In this document: positions 12,148-23,200 of the stretch, in pieces
Position numbering within the stretch: the stretch's first letter is position 1
Layout of the letters: each line of letters starts with the position of its first letter
Assembly (NCBI RefSeq): GCF_033095965.1
Contig: NZ_AP026801.1
Coordinates: 2,146,001-2,210,000, forward strand
DNA length: 64,000 bases
Direction: 5' to 3'
DNA from: Xylocopilactobacillus apis
Lineage (GTDB): Bacteria > Bacillota > Bacilli > Lactobacillales > Lactobacillaceae
The notes under the pieces: generated by a model
What the model saw: only the letters and a program-made list of their open reading frames with translations
What the model was told of the DNA's origin: nothing
The model's database searches: none
Program-made: the position numbers and the translations under genes

Positions 12148-12613
12148 CGCTCACATGAAATGGTATAATCCCGAAGTTTTTTCGAAACTATGGATTGAGC
12201 TCAACAAAAGACACGAAGTTCAAATAATTGATTACGTGAACAATGAAATTGAATACCCGGATGAACTTGTAACCTGGGTAAAAGAAAAACACCAGAAAAA
12301 CGAAATCGAAATTAATGAAGAAATAATTAGTGTTTATAATAAATTAATTAAGTGGGTTAGAAATTGTTCTCGCTGGTCAGAAGCAGGTTTTGCGGAATGG
12401 CAAAAACCAGAAAAAGCTGATCCGTGGTTAATTGCAATTGCAAAAGTAAATGATTTTACGATTGTTACACTAGATGGAAATTTACGAACTTCTCTTCCTG
12501 ATAAAAAATCTTTCTCCAACAAAGAACCTAAAATCAGTGCAGTCGCAAATAGATACGAAGTTTCAACAATTCCGATGTACGAACTTTTAAAAGAAATGGA
12601 ATTGTCATTTTAA
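12128..12613 (+). CDS. PIN-like (DUF4411-type) toxin candidate
   Basis: 161 residues, TTG start at 12,128 overlapping the end of the ImmA-family gene by 20 bases; a second in-frame TTG at 12,140 is an alternative. The acidic PIN pattern is visible: D7 in SLIDAH, E40/D45 in NNEIEYPDEL, D98 in KADPWLIAIAK, D116 in TLDGN. KADPWLIAIA and IVTLD are characteristic of the DUF4411 PIN-like family. Family proteins usually carry several more residues just after the first Asp (D-S/A-N-x-F-I-x-A), and this one seems shortened there. Genes of this family commonly follow an HTH/ImmA-type gene, as here, so the two form a probable toxin-antitoxin pair with the RNase as toxin. Activity is not shown. Confidence 0.72.
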   Translation: MIISLIDAHMKWYNPEVFSKLWIELNKRHEVQIIDYVNNEIEYPDELVTWVKEKHQKNEIEINEEIISVYNKLIKWVRNCSRWSEAGFAEWQKPEKADPWLIAIAKVNDFTIVTLDGNLRTSLPDKKSFSNKEPKISAVANRYEVSTIPMYELLKEMELSF

Positions 12614-12649
12614 TCTTTGTTAGCAGAAAAAAATAATATTTAATAAAAG

Positions 12650-12679
12650 TTGACAAAACAAAAACTGATTTGATAACAT
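12650..12679 (+). promoter_or_regulatory. Promoter of the plus-strand small RNA
   Basis: A perfect TTGACA (12,650-12,655) lies 16 bases from GATAAC or 18 from TAACAT (to 12,679). No open frame follows, only structured RNA. Confidence 0.65.
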
Positions 12680-12684
12680 GTTCT

Positions 12685-12782
12685 TCATGGTGGAACAGAA
12701 AACAGTTGTGCGTCGCAACGCTCGTTCTGTTCTCTACAGAGAAAGTCTCACACTGGCGTCCAGTGGCTTGAGGCTTTTTTTT
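12685..12782 (+). ncRNA. Putative structured small RNA (plus strand)
   Basis: About 98 nucleotides. A hairpin GTTGTG-CGT-CGCAAC is enclosed by GAACAGAA pairing with GTTCTGTTC. It is followed by a terminator stem with CACTGG-CGT-CCAGTG inside GTCTCA/TTGAGGC and eight T residues. A strong promoter precedes it and no start codon with a ribosome site is present. I do not recognise the RNA family. It converges with a second candidate RNA 40 bases away. Confidence 0.6.
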
Positions 12783-12822
12783 CTTTATATTTTGAAATTT
12801 TTGTATACCTAATATTTCTCAT

Positions 12823-12913
12823 AAAAAACGAAAACCCTAGATCCGATTTTCACAGATTCTAGGATTTCGTTAGTTCGGCACCTACTCCTCGGGCCCTCCG
12901 AACTTGATCTCTA
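12823..12913 (-). ncRNA. Putative structured small RNA (minus strand)
   Basis: On the minus strand a TATAAT box (12,925-12,920) precedes about 90 nucleotides. A stem AGTTCGG/CCGAACT encloses a G-rich loop (GGGCCCGAGGAGTAGG). A terminator follows: AACGAAATCCTAGA pairs with TCTAGGGTTTTCGTT before six T residues. The -35 is weak (TTGTTT with a 19-base spacer). The loop GAGGAGTAGG could be an anti-Shine-Dalgarno mimic or a target-pairing site; this is inference. Confidence 0.5.
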
Positions 12914-12949
12914 TAAGATATTATACTTAACTTTTCAATTATTAAAACA

Positions 12950-13016
12950 AAAAAGAGTGTTTCCTACCAAAAACACTCCCTAAAAACAAGTTATAGAAGT
13001 TCTAAAATAACTTGTT
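12950..13016 (-). other. Two hairpins, minus-strand terminator-like
   Basis: GAGTGTTT/AAACACTC (about 12,954-12,979) ends in six T residues on the minus strand. AACAAGTTAT/ATAACTTGTT (about 12,987-13,016) is followed by five T residues on the minus strand. They lie between the SLAP gene terminator and the minus-strand RNA promoter. They may be back-up terminators or part of another small transcript. Confidence 0.5.
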
Positions 13017-13118
13017 AGATCAACTACAAGTATAATAATTTAGCACTGCAATAAAATCAATTTTATTTTAAAACATTTTTTACTTTGATCTTCAAAAAAT
13101 ACCCGCTGTAATATGCGC

Positions 13119-13153
13119 AAAAAAAGAACCCAGAATCAACTGAGTTCTATTTC
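13119..13153 (-). terminator. Terminator of the giant SLAP gene
   Basis: On the minus strand AGAACTCAG and CTGGGTTCT form a stem followed by seven T residues, just after the stop codon at 13,162. Confidence 0.85.
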
Positions 13154-13161
13154 TTTAGCTC

Positions 13162-16100
13162 TTAGTAAGCTTTGTAACTCGCATAGTCGCCTTGGATCCA
13201 CTGATCCTTACCAACCTTGTAGAAGCCATTCTGTTTACCAGATGTCTTCCACTTGCTACCATGCTGCAACTTACGTCCTGGATAGAAGCCGTTCGTTGTA
13301 CCTGCACTCTTCCACAAGTTAACTCCGTATCCCTTCTTGTAGACGATCTGTACTTCGCCTCGTAGTGGGGTAATCGTGTTAATTGGCGTGAATGACACGT
13401 ACTTGCCGTTAATCCACTGGTTCTTGCCTACTGCATAGTAAACTTCTCCCTTTGTATTAACTGCTCTCTGGCTGATCTTCCATGCTGTACCATGTGCTAA
13501 TCTCTGACCGGTTGCTTTGCCTGCTGGTGCATTGTATACCATAATGCCATAGCCTGGTACATAATTGATGTACCCAACCATCTTATTAGGGGTTAATGTC
13601 CATTCAGCTGCATTCTCTTTAGCCAGTACGGTAATGTTTCTAACCATTGTAGTTGTTGCACCGCTGATACTTGTTGCCTTATACGTTAACTGGTAAATAC
13701 CAGGCGTATGAGTATCAACATGTCCCGTAATCGTTACCTGAGGTGTTCCGTCACTGCTCTTTGCGATTCCTTCAAAGTTAGGAAGCTTCGAGTAATCTCC
13801 GCCGTAATTGTTAAAGATTGTCCATGACCCTACGACCTTGTACTCATTCTCATTAAAGCTGTCGCCAACATTAATGGTACTGTCGGTACTGCCCTGGAAG
13901 GCAAATACAGGTGCACTTGAATCAGTTACCGTAACTGGGACCGTAATGCTTGCGGTATCTTTGGCATTGCTTGGATTAGTGTAGGTATAAACTACTGGAT
14001 AAGTTCCCGGTTTTGTGACATCTACTTTACTGATATCTGCACTTAAGGAGGTCATTGGAATTCCATTGATCTTTCCGCTGCCGTCAGTAAGTCTTAGATC
14101 TGCTCCGCCACGGTAGAAGTCCCCTGGGAAGCTGTTTACGGCATTGCTGTAGTCACCGGTTCCATCAACATAACCTTTCGGCCATTGTGAGTATGAGTTC
14201 TTCGTATCAGAGTTACTGATTCCAAAGCCGCCATACATGTAGAGCGGTGAACTTACACCTCGTCCTGAGTCAGTCTGCTTGAAGCTGCCGTCATTCTGCT
14301 GCCAGCTGCCTAAGAATGAACTAACTAAGATCTGCTGTAATTTATTAGCTGCTACTTTACCTGTATTGTCTACTAAGTCAGGGTTACCAGCTACTAGTGT
14401 TCTACTTAATAAGTTTTTGAAGTTCTGTGGAACGTTAGCAGTAGTTAATACTGCACCATCATCATATGTTGTGGTATATGGACGAAGACTGACATTAAAT
14501 GGATCGTTTCCGCCAGATACATCTGTTGTTGAGAATGATGGTTTTGTGTCTTGTTTAGTTGGAGCTGGAACTGCTGCCTGATCATAAACTACTACGTTTA
14601 CTCTGGCTTTGCCCCAATTGCTGTAAAGACGAGGAAGGGATGGAATGTAGTAGAATGCACCTGCATCTCCGCCGTTCTGCATTAACTGTTCAACTAACTT
14701 AACACGATCCCACTTATTAGAACTGTTATCTTTATCATTAGGAGTAACTTTAGCTTTATCACCATCACCACTAATATTAACATTATATGCTTTAGCTAAT
14801 GTTGTGTAGCTGTCAGGATCACTGATTGCCATTCCGTTGTCATTGGCATCAACGTCCATCGTCTTGTTGATTCCTTGTTTGCCGTCAGCTGCATTTTCGG
14901 TTGATTGAACAACATTTTGATCATTAGCTTCTAAACCTTTTTTCGGATCATTTGGAACACCGCCAGTGGTTTTGAAGAATTTATCAGGAGCTTTAACAAT
15001 TCCGATTGAATAATCATCAGAAGTACCGATCTTCTTTGAAGCTTCAGCATCTTTTTCTTTGTTGGAATCAGCTGAAATTTCGTTAGATTCGCCAATCCAC
15101 TTATTTCCACTAACTGATGATTTATTAGCACTGATATCATCAGTATTTGAACCTTTATCAAACAGCTCTGAATCATAATGAGGATAACTCTTGTCAATAC
15201 GAGTATAGGCGATCTGGTTGTTTACTGGACGAAGTTTAGCAAGCGAATCGGTTTTTGTATTAACAGCATTATAATTATTATAATATGATGAATTGGTATC
15301 AGAAGTATTTGTAAGTACACCGTCAATAGGTCTATCTGCGCTTTGTGAAGAACCTAATTTTACATCTCCTAAATACAGATTATAGTTATCGTAGTCTGTC
15401 TTAACGGTTTGTTTAATATCATAGAAATAACCGTGTGTAGGAGAAGGAGCATCAGAAGTTTGTTCGTATCTAGTATCCACAGTTTGTTCCCATGTAGTTT
15501 TAACGTTTCTAGCAACTGAAACTGGAACTAAATACTGAACGTTAAGTGAACGTTTGATTTTAACCTGCGGTAAATCTGACGAATCGTTCCAAGCCAAACC
15601 ATAATGCAAGTCTGTATCTGAAGCAAATTGACCATTATCTTTATCTACTCTGACATTATTTTCATCAGGTGTAAGACCAGGTGTTTCCAAGAAAATTGGA
15701 TCAGCATTAGAAGCATTCTGTAATATCGAATTATAGATGCTTCCAGCTAATGATGGACTTGCTGTACTACCTTGACTAATAAAATATAAGTTTGGATTTG
15801 GATCAGTAGCATCTGTATCAGCAGCTGTATAATGATCAATAGTCATTCCTGGCTTACTTTGGTCTCCATGAATACTCATTACCCAAGTAATCCACCACGA
15901 TAGGTAAGATCATCATTTACTGGAGAAATATAAGGACGCTCAGTATCTCCGAAATCATTAGAATTTGATATATAGTTTAAATAATTATTTGAATCCGTTC
16001 CCCTTTTTCCATCAGGAATTTGATATTTAGATAACTTTCTGCTTTGAGCTTCACTCAAACCACTTGCGTTAATCAGTACATATCCAACATTCTTGGCAAA

Positions 16101-19100
16101 CTGTTTATGGACCTCATGATGGGTTTGTGTCGCAGATTTTACCACAATATTTCCATTACCATAATAGGGTCCACTACCTGTTACTTGTTCTCCTGAAGTA
16201 TTGTTTGGATTTGGTACCTCCGAACTAGGTACTACAAATCCCCTGTTTCAGCAGCATTGTTATATGAAGATCCTATCGAACCCGACCACGGTATTCCAAC
16301 CAATGTACTACGAACAAATGAACCTGGTTTCAAAAATGGCTTTCCATTGTCGTCTAAATTAAACCCATCATTATTGTTAGCATCTTGAACTTGCTTCAAT
16401 TCATTATCAGCTATGGTTCCATTATGGTCATGAGGATGATGAGTTCCCCCTCCCAATTTGGCACTGAATGAGCCGTATCAGCAGTGGTAAATATTTCATT
16501 ATGTAATTCTTTTCCCTTTAATTTATTTCCATCTGTCTCAATCCATCTATTATATGTATTATTTTCATTAGGAGTCGAACCTGCTGGAGGTATACTTAGA
16601 TCAGAAGTCACATCTACTTTCATATTTCCACTGGGCCCATATCCTTGGCTCAAAGTTGAGTCATCAACTTTTTGAACATGTTTATTTGCATTATAAATAC
16701 CCATTTTTTTAGTATTAGTGTCAGTTGTATCAACAACACCATTACCATCGGTATCCAAATTCGTTTAGATTCCCAAGTAAGACCATTTAAGTGCAGAGAC
16801 TTAGCCGTAGCGTTTGGAGCGCCCTGAATATTTACTTCTGCATTTCCTTGATATCAGTAATCTTGTCATTATAGTCCATACTACCAATAGTATTGGCAGT
16901 ACCCCTATAATTGACATACCACGGGTTCGTATATGGGAGCGTTGATAGTAATGTATTGCCATCAGTTTCATTACTATACTCACCACTGAAACTATTAGTG
17001 GAATTATTCATATCACCAGGATGTGTTACAAGCGGTTCAGCTAATCCTGCAGGATTATCAAGTCCCCCAGTAGGGAATGTACTGCCGTCATCATACTTCC
17101 CGGTAGTAAATTCAGCATTATCTTTCGCAAAAGGCAAAGCAGTAGAGATGACCGTACTGTAAGGATTACGGTAAGACTTGAAGACCATGTTGTTTAAAGG
17201 TGCTTCATAGGTAAAGCTCTTCTTGATTGACTTACCGGTTGTGTCAGTAAATGAACCGTTAGCTGCAACCTTATCCTTAATCTGCTGTTCCGTTGTACCC
17301 GTAAAAGGAGCAGTCCCGAAGATGCCGTGAGTACTGTCCCAAGCTTCACGGACCATGAATGGAGAAGCAGCATCTTTCTTGCCGTCCTTTGGCTCAAAAG
17401 CATGAACAACATTACCAAGCTGATTTTCCGCAGATGTTGGATCTAAAGTAATTGATTCTGCATCTCCACCCCCAAACGTTGAAGCTGTGTCTGGTCCTCC
17501 AAATGGATAGGTGGGCACTTCATAGTAATTATTAGTTTTATCATATTTTGCCTGATCTTTATTAATAGCGTCATTAACACCAAGACCATTAACTCCGGCA
17601 CCTAAAGAAGTATTAACATCATAAGCAGGCCAAAAGTTTACAGTATTTGGAAGTCCATGCCCGAATTTATCAGTATCCATATGACTGGCCCCGATCGGCG
17701 TATCAATCCCATCTGCACTAGTATCAGCCTGATTAGGGATCCTTTTAGCTACGGTATTGTCATAATCTTGGCCAATCCCATCATTTCCAGTAGAGTTAGT
17801 GTCAAGCGGGGTATGAAGAAGCTTGTTGCTGAAATCAGTCTTCAGCCCAGCCTGAGATCCATCTTCTTTTTGTCTCGGATCAGCGACCGCAAGGTAGTTA
17901 TTAACACCTTCAGCTTTTAAAACTGTATCGCTCGAAACAGGATCAATATAGCTAAAATTATCATTGTTAACAGGCGTCAGATTATCGTTAGTTGCTGCAA
18001 ATTTATCAACATCATTAGTTCCAACAGTTCCTTTAGGATTAAACTGGACGTTGTAAGAGTTATCCTTAGTAGACAAGCTGCCGGAAGGGTGAGTACTAAA
18101 TTCATCGCCATGAATAGCCTTCATCGGAGCAACGTTGCGGATAGAGAAGTTGCTTTGGTATTGAAGCTGATAAATCTTCTTGGCAATGACATCAGCGCTC
18201 GTCCCGCGCGGCACGACGATCGTCCCATCACCAGATTTGGGATCAACCCAAGCAGTCGACCCACCACCGGTGAGCTGAAACTTCTGATCATCGGTCAAGC
18301 CATTTCTAAGATTGGTGGTCTGATTAAAGGCCCCGTTGGTAGAGTCCCCTAACCGCGACAAGCCTTTAGAATTAGCTTCAGCTTTCTCAGACTCAGGAAT
18401 ATATTTAGTGCCCCAAGTACCGGAAAATGCGGGCGACTTATCGATTCTGTTCTCTAACAAAACCTTATCAGGCAGCTGATTAAAAGTCTTGTTGTTAAGT
18501 TTAAAAACGGCAGTCGCTTTTTTACCAGTAGCTTTGCTCTGGGCAACGATCGTAATGGAAGAAGTCGTTTCGCGAATAATATTTTCCGTATTTTGCGAAA
18601 CGTTATCATAGCCATTAATATAAAGCTGCGCATAGGCATCATCAGGATTGCCAAAGAAGGCAGTACCTAAAACGTCAGAGATATTAACGCCGTCTTTAGA
18701 CTGCGGAATTTGGCGGATGATATCTCTCGGAGTTTCGCCAGTATCAGCGAATTTATCCTCATTAGGATCAAAATTCCCAACTTGTATTCCATCAGGCGAT
18801 TCAAAGCCTTGTTTAAGATAAGCACCTTTCCAACCCGAGCATTTTTGAATGCTAGGATCTGGGAGATAAAGCCAAGAGCGAGGTTATATTTATCGTAAGT
18901 ATCTTTATAACTTTGATTAGCATTATCGCCGGTAGTATCATTAAAAAGAATTTTCCGAGCGTCAGAAGTAGAGTCATTGGTAGCGATCGATAGATCGACT
19001 AATTGTTTAACTAATAGAGACGCATTAATATTTTTACTGCTGGCAAAACGCTGAGCGGGGTACCAGTCGACTGAACCGTCACTAGGTCCAGCGTTTTGAA

Positions 19101-19275
19101 GTAGCTGGTCATATTCACTTAAATTAGGGTTATCAACATCGTAATCCCAATTATTACCGTCAGCGTGAACATTAACTGCCTGAGCAGCAGCGGTAAAAGC
19201 ACTAGAGATAGGAGACAGCAGCAGAAGAGCTGTACTCGCTACTCCAGCAAATTTGAATTTATGATTTGCTTTCAT
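13162..19275 (-). CDS. Giant secreted SLAP-domain surface protein 1
   Basis: One gene of about 2,040 codons, broken in this copy by six one-base shifts (near 15,886, 16,240, 16,455, 16,756, 16,848, 18,835). The first five are C-runs one base shorter than in copy 2, and the sixth is also repaired by adding one C, so consensus error is likely. ATG 19,275 follows GAAAGGGAG. A signal peptide (MKANHKFKFAG, then a Leu-rich stretch to about residue 38) directs export. The large middle is Asp/Asn/Ser/Thr-rich without cysteine-rich motifs. Near the C-terminus are Ig-like modules (KPGTYPVVYTYTNPSNAKD; HTPGIYQLTYKATS). Two SLAP repeats follow, GYINYVPGYGIMVYNAP and GEVQIVYKKGYGVNLW, which bind lactobacillar cell walls. 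Probably an adhesin or S-layer-associated protein. Confidence 0.85.
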
Positions 19276-19413
19276 AATTCTCCCTTTCAATCTTTTTGGT
19301 CATTTATGATTATAACTCAAAATATTTTTGAGAAACCAAAATATGTACCAATATCAATACTGTAACATATTTGCAACAGTAATGGTAATTTTTATTGTAA
19401 AGGGCATATAACC
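19276..19413. other. Upstream region of SLAP gene 1
   Basis: AT-rich spacer between the SLAP start and the DUF2922/DUF1659 terminator. It presumably holds the SLAP promoter; I cannot name a convincing -35/-10 pair. Confidence 0.3.
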
Positions 19414-19452
19414 ACGCAAAAAAAAGATCACCTATTTCTTAGTGATCTTCAA
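19414..19452 (-). terminator. Terminator of the DUF1659/DUF2922 pair
   Basis: On the minus strand AAGATCAC and GTGATCTT form a stem around an AT loop, followed by at least six T residues. Confidence 0.85.
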
Positions 19453-19480
19453 TGTTTAATTTGGAATTTAGTTTTTATAG

Positions 19481-19708
19481 TTAGTTTGCTGGAACGACTT
19501 CTGTTTCTGTCGTTTCAACATATTTTGCAGATACGGGTGTCTTATAAAGAAGATTTCCGTCTTTGTCCTTAAATAAATCTAGAGCAGCAAGATCTTCCAT
19601 TGCTTTTGCAACGGTCTCACGAGATAAATTATCGTTCACATAAGTGAAACTCATACTTGTGTTCTTGCCAGCTTCATTTTTAAACTTCAATTGTAATACT
19701 TTTGCCAT
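19481..19708 (-). CDS. DUF2922 family protein
   Basis: 75 residues with ATG 19,708 behind AAGGAGGAG. The pattern VLQLKFKNEAGKNTSMSFTY then DNLSRETVAKAMEDLAALDLF is typical of DUF2922, small Firmicutes proteins of unknown function. It is the second gene of a pair; only 11 bases separate it from the DUF1659 gene. The pairing of these two families is common in lactobacilli. Confidence 0.8.
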   Translation of the reverse strand: MAKVLQLKFKNEAGKNTSMSFTYVNDNLSRETVAKAMEDLAALDLFKDKDGNLLYKTPVSAKYVETTETEVVPAN

Positions 19709-19719
19709 TTGACTCCTCC

Positions 19720-19911
19720 TTAAAATTCCTTTGTTTCAACAGCTCTAACTTGTTCGAGACTAGCGTTTGGTGAAAGACTAGCGACAACTTGTCCTAACTT
19801 TTGTGCCTTTACATCGTCAACTCCTGCAACGACATTAGAAAAAGTTTTAGTTTTTCTATCTGCTCCTTTAACCAAAGTTACCTGTAAATTAGTTTTTAAA
19901 ACCTTAGACAT
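19720..19911 (-). CDS. DUF1659 family protein
   Basis: 63 residues with ATG 19,911 behind AGAAGGAG. The sequence LQVTLVKGADRKTKTFSNV then DDVKAQKLGQVVASL fits DUF1659, whose role is unknown. It is first in the two-gene operon with DUF2922. It lies between two surface-protein genes, but nothing in it suggests secretion. Confidence 0.75.
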   Translation of the reverse strand: MSKVLKTNLQVTLVKGADRKTKTFSNVVAGVDDVKAQKLGQVVASLSPNASLEQVRAVETKEF

Positions 19912-20216
19912 TTCAATACTCCTTCTGTTTTATTTTCGTAAGATGACTCGGCCGCTGCCTCTTACACTATATATATCGTATGAACTACCGAAAACTTTAG
20001 CCCTAAAATAAAAAAATTCAGCTTACGCTGAACACATTTAATATGAAGAAACACGTCCGTTATTTGAATGCTTCCGAGCTTTTAATTAATCCAATCATAA
20101 AAAATAAGATTTCTAGGTTTTTGATAAATTTTTTTTTAAAAGGTAAATAAAAAGAACCCTAACGGGATGTTAGAATCGGGTTAAAGACAATTTTTCACAA
20201 CTGAAAGGATTTATTA
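19912..20216. other. Intergenic region with minus-strand hairpins
   Basis: Two hairpins end in T-runs on the minus strand: TTCAGC/GCTGAA (about 20,022-20,037) and AACCC..TAAC/GTTA..GGGTT (about 20,156-20,180). No minus-strand gene feeds into them from the right, so they may terminate a short antisense transcript. A plus-strand ribosome site GAAAGGA precedes ATG 20,217. Confidence 0.4.
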
Positions 20217-23200
20217 ATGAATTGGAAAAAAGCAAAGCTGCCATTAATTTTCATCGTGGGATTTATGGTATTGTTTGCCTTTAGTAGTATCATGCCTAGA
20301 GAAAACAGTCGTGCTGATAATTTAACGTCATCAAATAACTCAAGCAAAACTTCAGCCAATTCAGCTAAATCTTTGTCACAAAAGGGTAAATTAATGCCTC
20401 AGGGACGAAGCGGCGTTAGTCCTCAAACTCTTGGAACAGTTGTCAAAACTAACGATTTTCGCCTCAAAGTTGATAATCAGATCAATGTTTCTAATCAGCC
20501 ATTTGAGGTTTTAGACTGGGACAGTGTCCCTGATATTTCTGATGGTTACGTGATTCAACGAACTAATGACTCAACTCTGCCAACCAATGATGCTTTATGG
20601 CAAATTCCGCCCACTAATTACGGTAAACACATAACGATTCTTAATGTCTACCCCGATAACTGTAATTACCTTCAGACTTGGATGAATCAAATTGATCCTG
20701 GTACGGGGCAGCCTGTTTCGATGGGGTTAATTAACGTTGTGCCAGTGTCTTTCGCTGATTTTAACAGTAATCCCAATCAGTACTTAAAAGACGCAGCAGG
20801 AAATTATCAGTATGACGGTGTCTATTTCGGTTCTGAAGATGGTAACGGGGGGAATGGACCTAACAACGATTTGAACGCAACTTCGTATGCAGCAACAGTT
20901 GCTTACGGTCAAACTGGACGTTCAATTATCTTGGGGCACGATACAGTATATTATCCTCATACATATTTAGCTCAATTTGGTCCTAGTCTAGGATTAAAAA
21001 TATTGCCAGGATATCCCAGCAGTGGGGGAAACGTTGGGTTAGGCTCAACTAAAGTTAAATTTTCAATGGATGGATTTTTAAATCAATACCCATATAAATT
21101 TACGTTAGATCAGACATTGGAAATCAAATTCTCGCATTCGTCCGGCCAATACTATTTATATCAAGGCGGGGCACAAAAGTGGATGGAATACGAACCGCCG
21201 TTTTCTTTTGCTGGAGAAGCGAAAGATATTAATTATCTTGATGAAAATAATAATCAAGTACCTGGTGATGATGGGCATCGAATTGCTGATAATAATTTCT
21301 ATCTCGTTACCAAAAACAATTATGCGATGATCCAAACTGGTCATTCGATTTTCAACGGGATGAGTGCCTGTACACCTGATGAAGCAAAGATTATTGCTAA
21401 TATGATTTACTATACCAGCACCCTAAATATGACCACTCATGGTGAGGACCATACAGTTAAAGACAGTGCCGCGCCGGAAAAGCCGACGACAACAGTAACA
21501 ACCGATAATGATAAAGCAACTATTACGATTAAGGCCGCTGATCTGGGAACAGATTATTTTTACCGAGTAAAAGCCAAAACAGCAAGTGCCACTAAATACT
21601 CAGACGTGGTTAAATCGACGATCACCAGCGGTTTAAAAGGATATGTTTATCAAATTGACAATAATCCTAATGGTGTAGTAACTCCAATCAAAGATGTAAA
21701 TGGCGAGGTCTCTAATCTTAATTTAATGCCGGATGGGACTGGGTCGGGAACGGTTAATGTAAACCGCGCCGACGGGATTAACAAGTATCTGCATGTGATC
21801 GCAGTAGACAAAAACAATAATTTTGATCCTGCTAAAATGCAGACGATTAATTTGAGTGATTATCTTTGGTGGAACGTTGATAGTAATAATGTTTTAACAA
21901 TCTATCCTCACGAACTTAACTGGGATCGAGATCATGTCAATTGGGTTGATACTAGCGGTTATACTCAACAGGATTGGCCATGGTATCCAAAACATAGTGT
22001 ACTCAATACAGAAATAGTTAAAGCAATAATTTCACCCGGAGTTACAGCAAGAGGATCGTTAATCAAACTGTTTTCACCATTACGCAAAATGACATCTATT
22101 GAAGGACTAGAAATGCTTGATACTAGTGAAGTAACTAATATGGCATCCATGTTTAATGGTTGTCAGTTGTTAACTAGTTTAGATGTATCTCATTTCGATA
22201 CCAGTCAAGTAACTGATATGCAATATATGTTTCAAAGCTGTGATTCACTAACTTCTTTACATGTTGAACATTTTGATACCAGTAAGGTTACTAATATGGC
22301 TGGAATGTTTTATCGTGATTCATCATTAACTGGTTTAGATGTATCTAATTTTGATACCAGCCAAGTTACTAATATTGCTTCGATGTTTGCTACGTGCCAA
22401 TTATTAACTAATATCGATGTAAGTCATTTTAATACCAGTAAAGTAACTAATATGGCAGGACTATTTAATGGCTGCATGAATTTATTATCAGTTAACGTAA
22501 CAGGTTTTGACACTACTCACGTGACTAATATGGCTTACATGTTTGCTTATTGCAAGCAGTTTACTAATTTAGATATTTTAAACTTTGACACTAGTGAAGT
22601 AACCGATATGCAATATATGTTTTATTGGTGCGGAAAAATGACCGATTTAAAATTTGATCCGGATAAGTTTAAAACAAATAAAGTAACTAACATGGCTCAG
22701 ATGTTCAGACTATGCTACGTATTAAAAAGTTTGGACGTTAGTAAGTTTGATACTAGTAAGGTGACAAATATGCAACTTATGTTTGCTGATTGTTCCGCTT
22801 TGAAAGAATTGGACGTTAGTCACTTTGACACTAGTAATTCTACAAATATTAATGGAATGTTTTCTGGTTGTGCAGGATTAACTAGTATAGATGTAAATCA
22901 TTGGAACACTAATAAAGTCGATAATTTCAATAGTTTATTTCAGAGTTGTACCAAATTAACTAGTTTGGATTTAAGTAGTTTTAATATCAGGAGAACTCCC
23001 GGTTACCTTCGTACTTGGATTACTAAAAATACTCCCTCTCTTTGGAAATTAACGCTTGGACCGAATTCAGTAATTGAAGAAGCTCTACTTACCGATCCAG
23101 TTCGCGGAACTCAAATCAACGATTTGGATCAGCCAACACCAATTTACTATGCTACTAATCCACAATGGCAGGAATTAGGTACCGGAGGAACGCCTCACGA

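Noticed and set aside
12685-12782. tracrRNA or tRNA-like element
   Set aside because: No Cas gene, no repeat with anti-repeat, no cloverleaf; only a generic structured RNA can be supported.
13162-18460. Five separate surface-protein genes in copy 1
   Set aside because: Copy 2 shows one continuous frame; the pieces result from one-base C-run losses.
22117-22990. DNA tandem repeats as a regulatory or phase-variable array
   Set aside because: They encode the protein LRR repeats, with codon-level divergence; in-frame and expected for DUF285 proteins.
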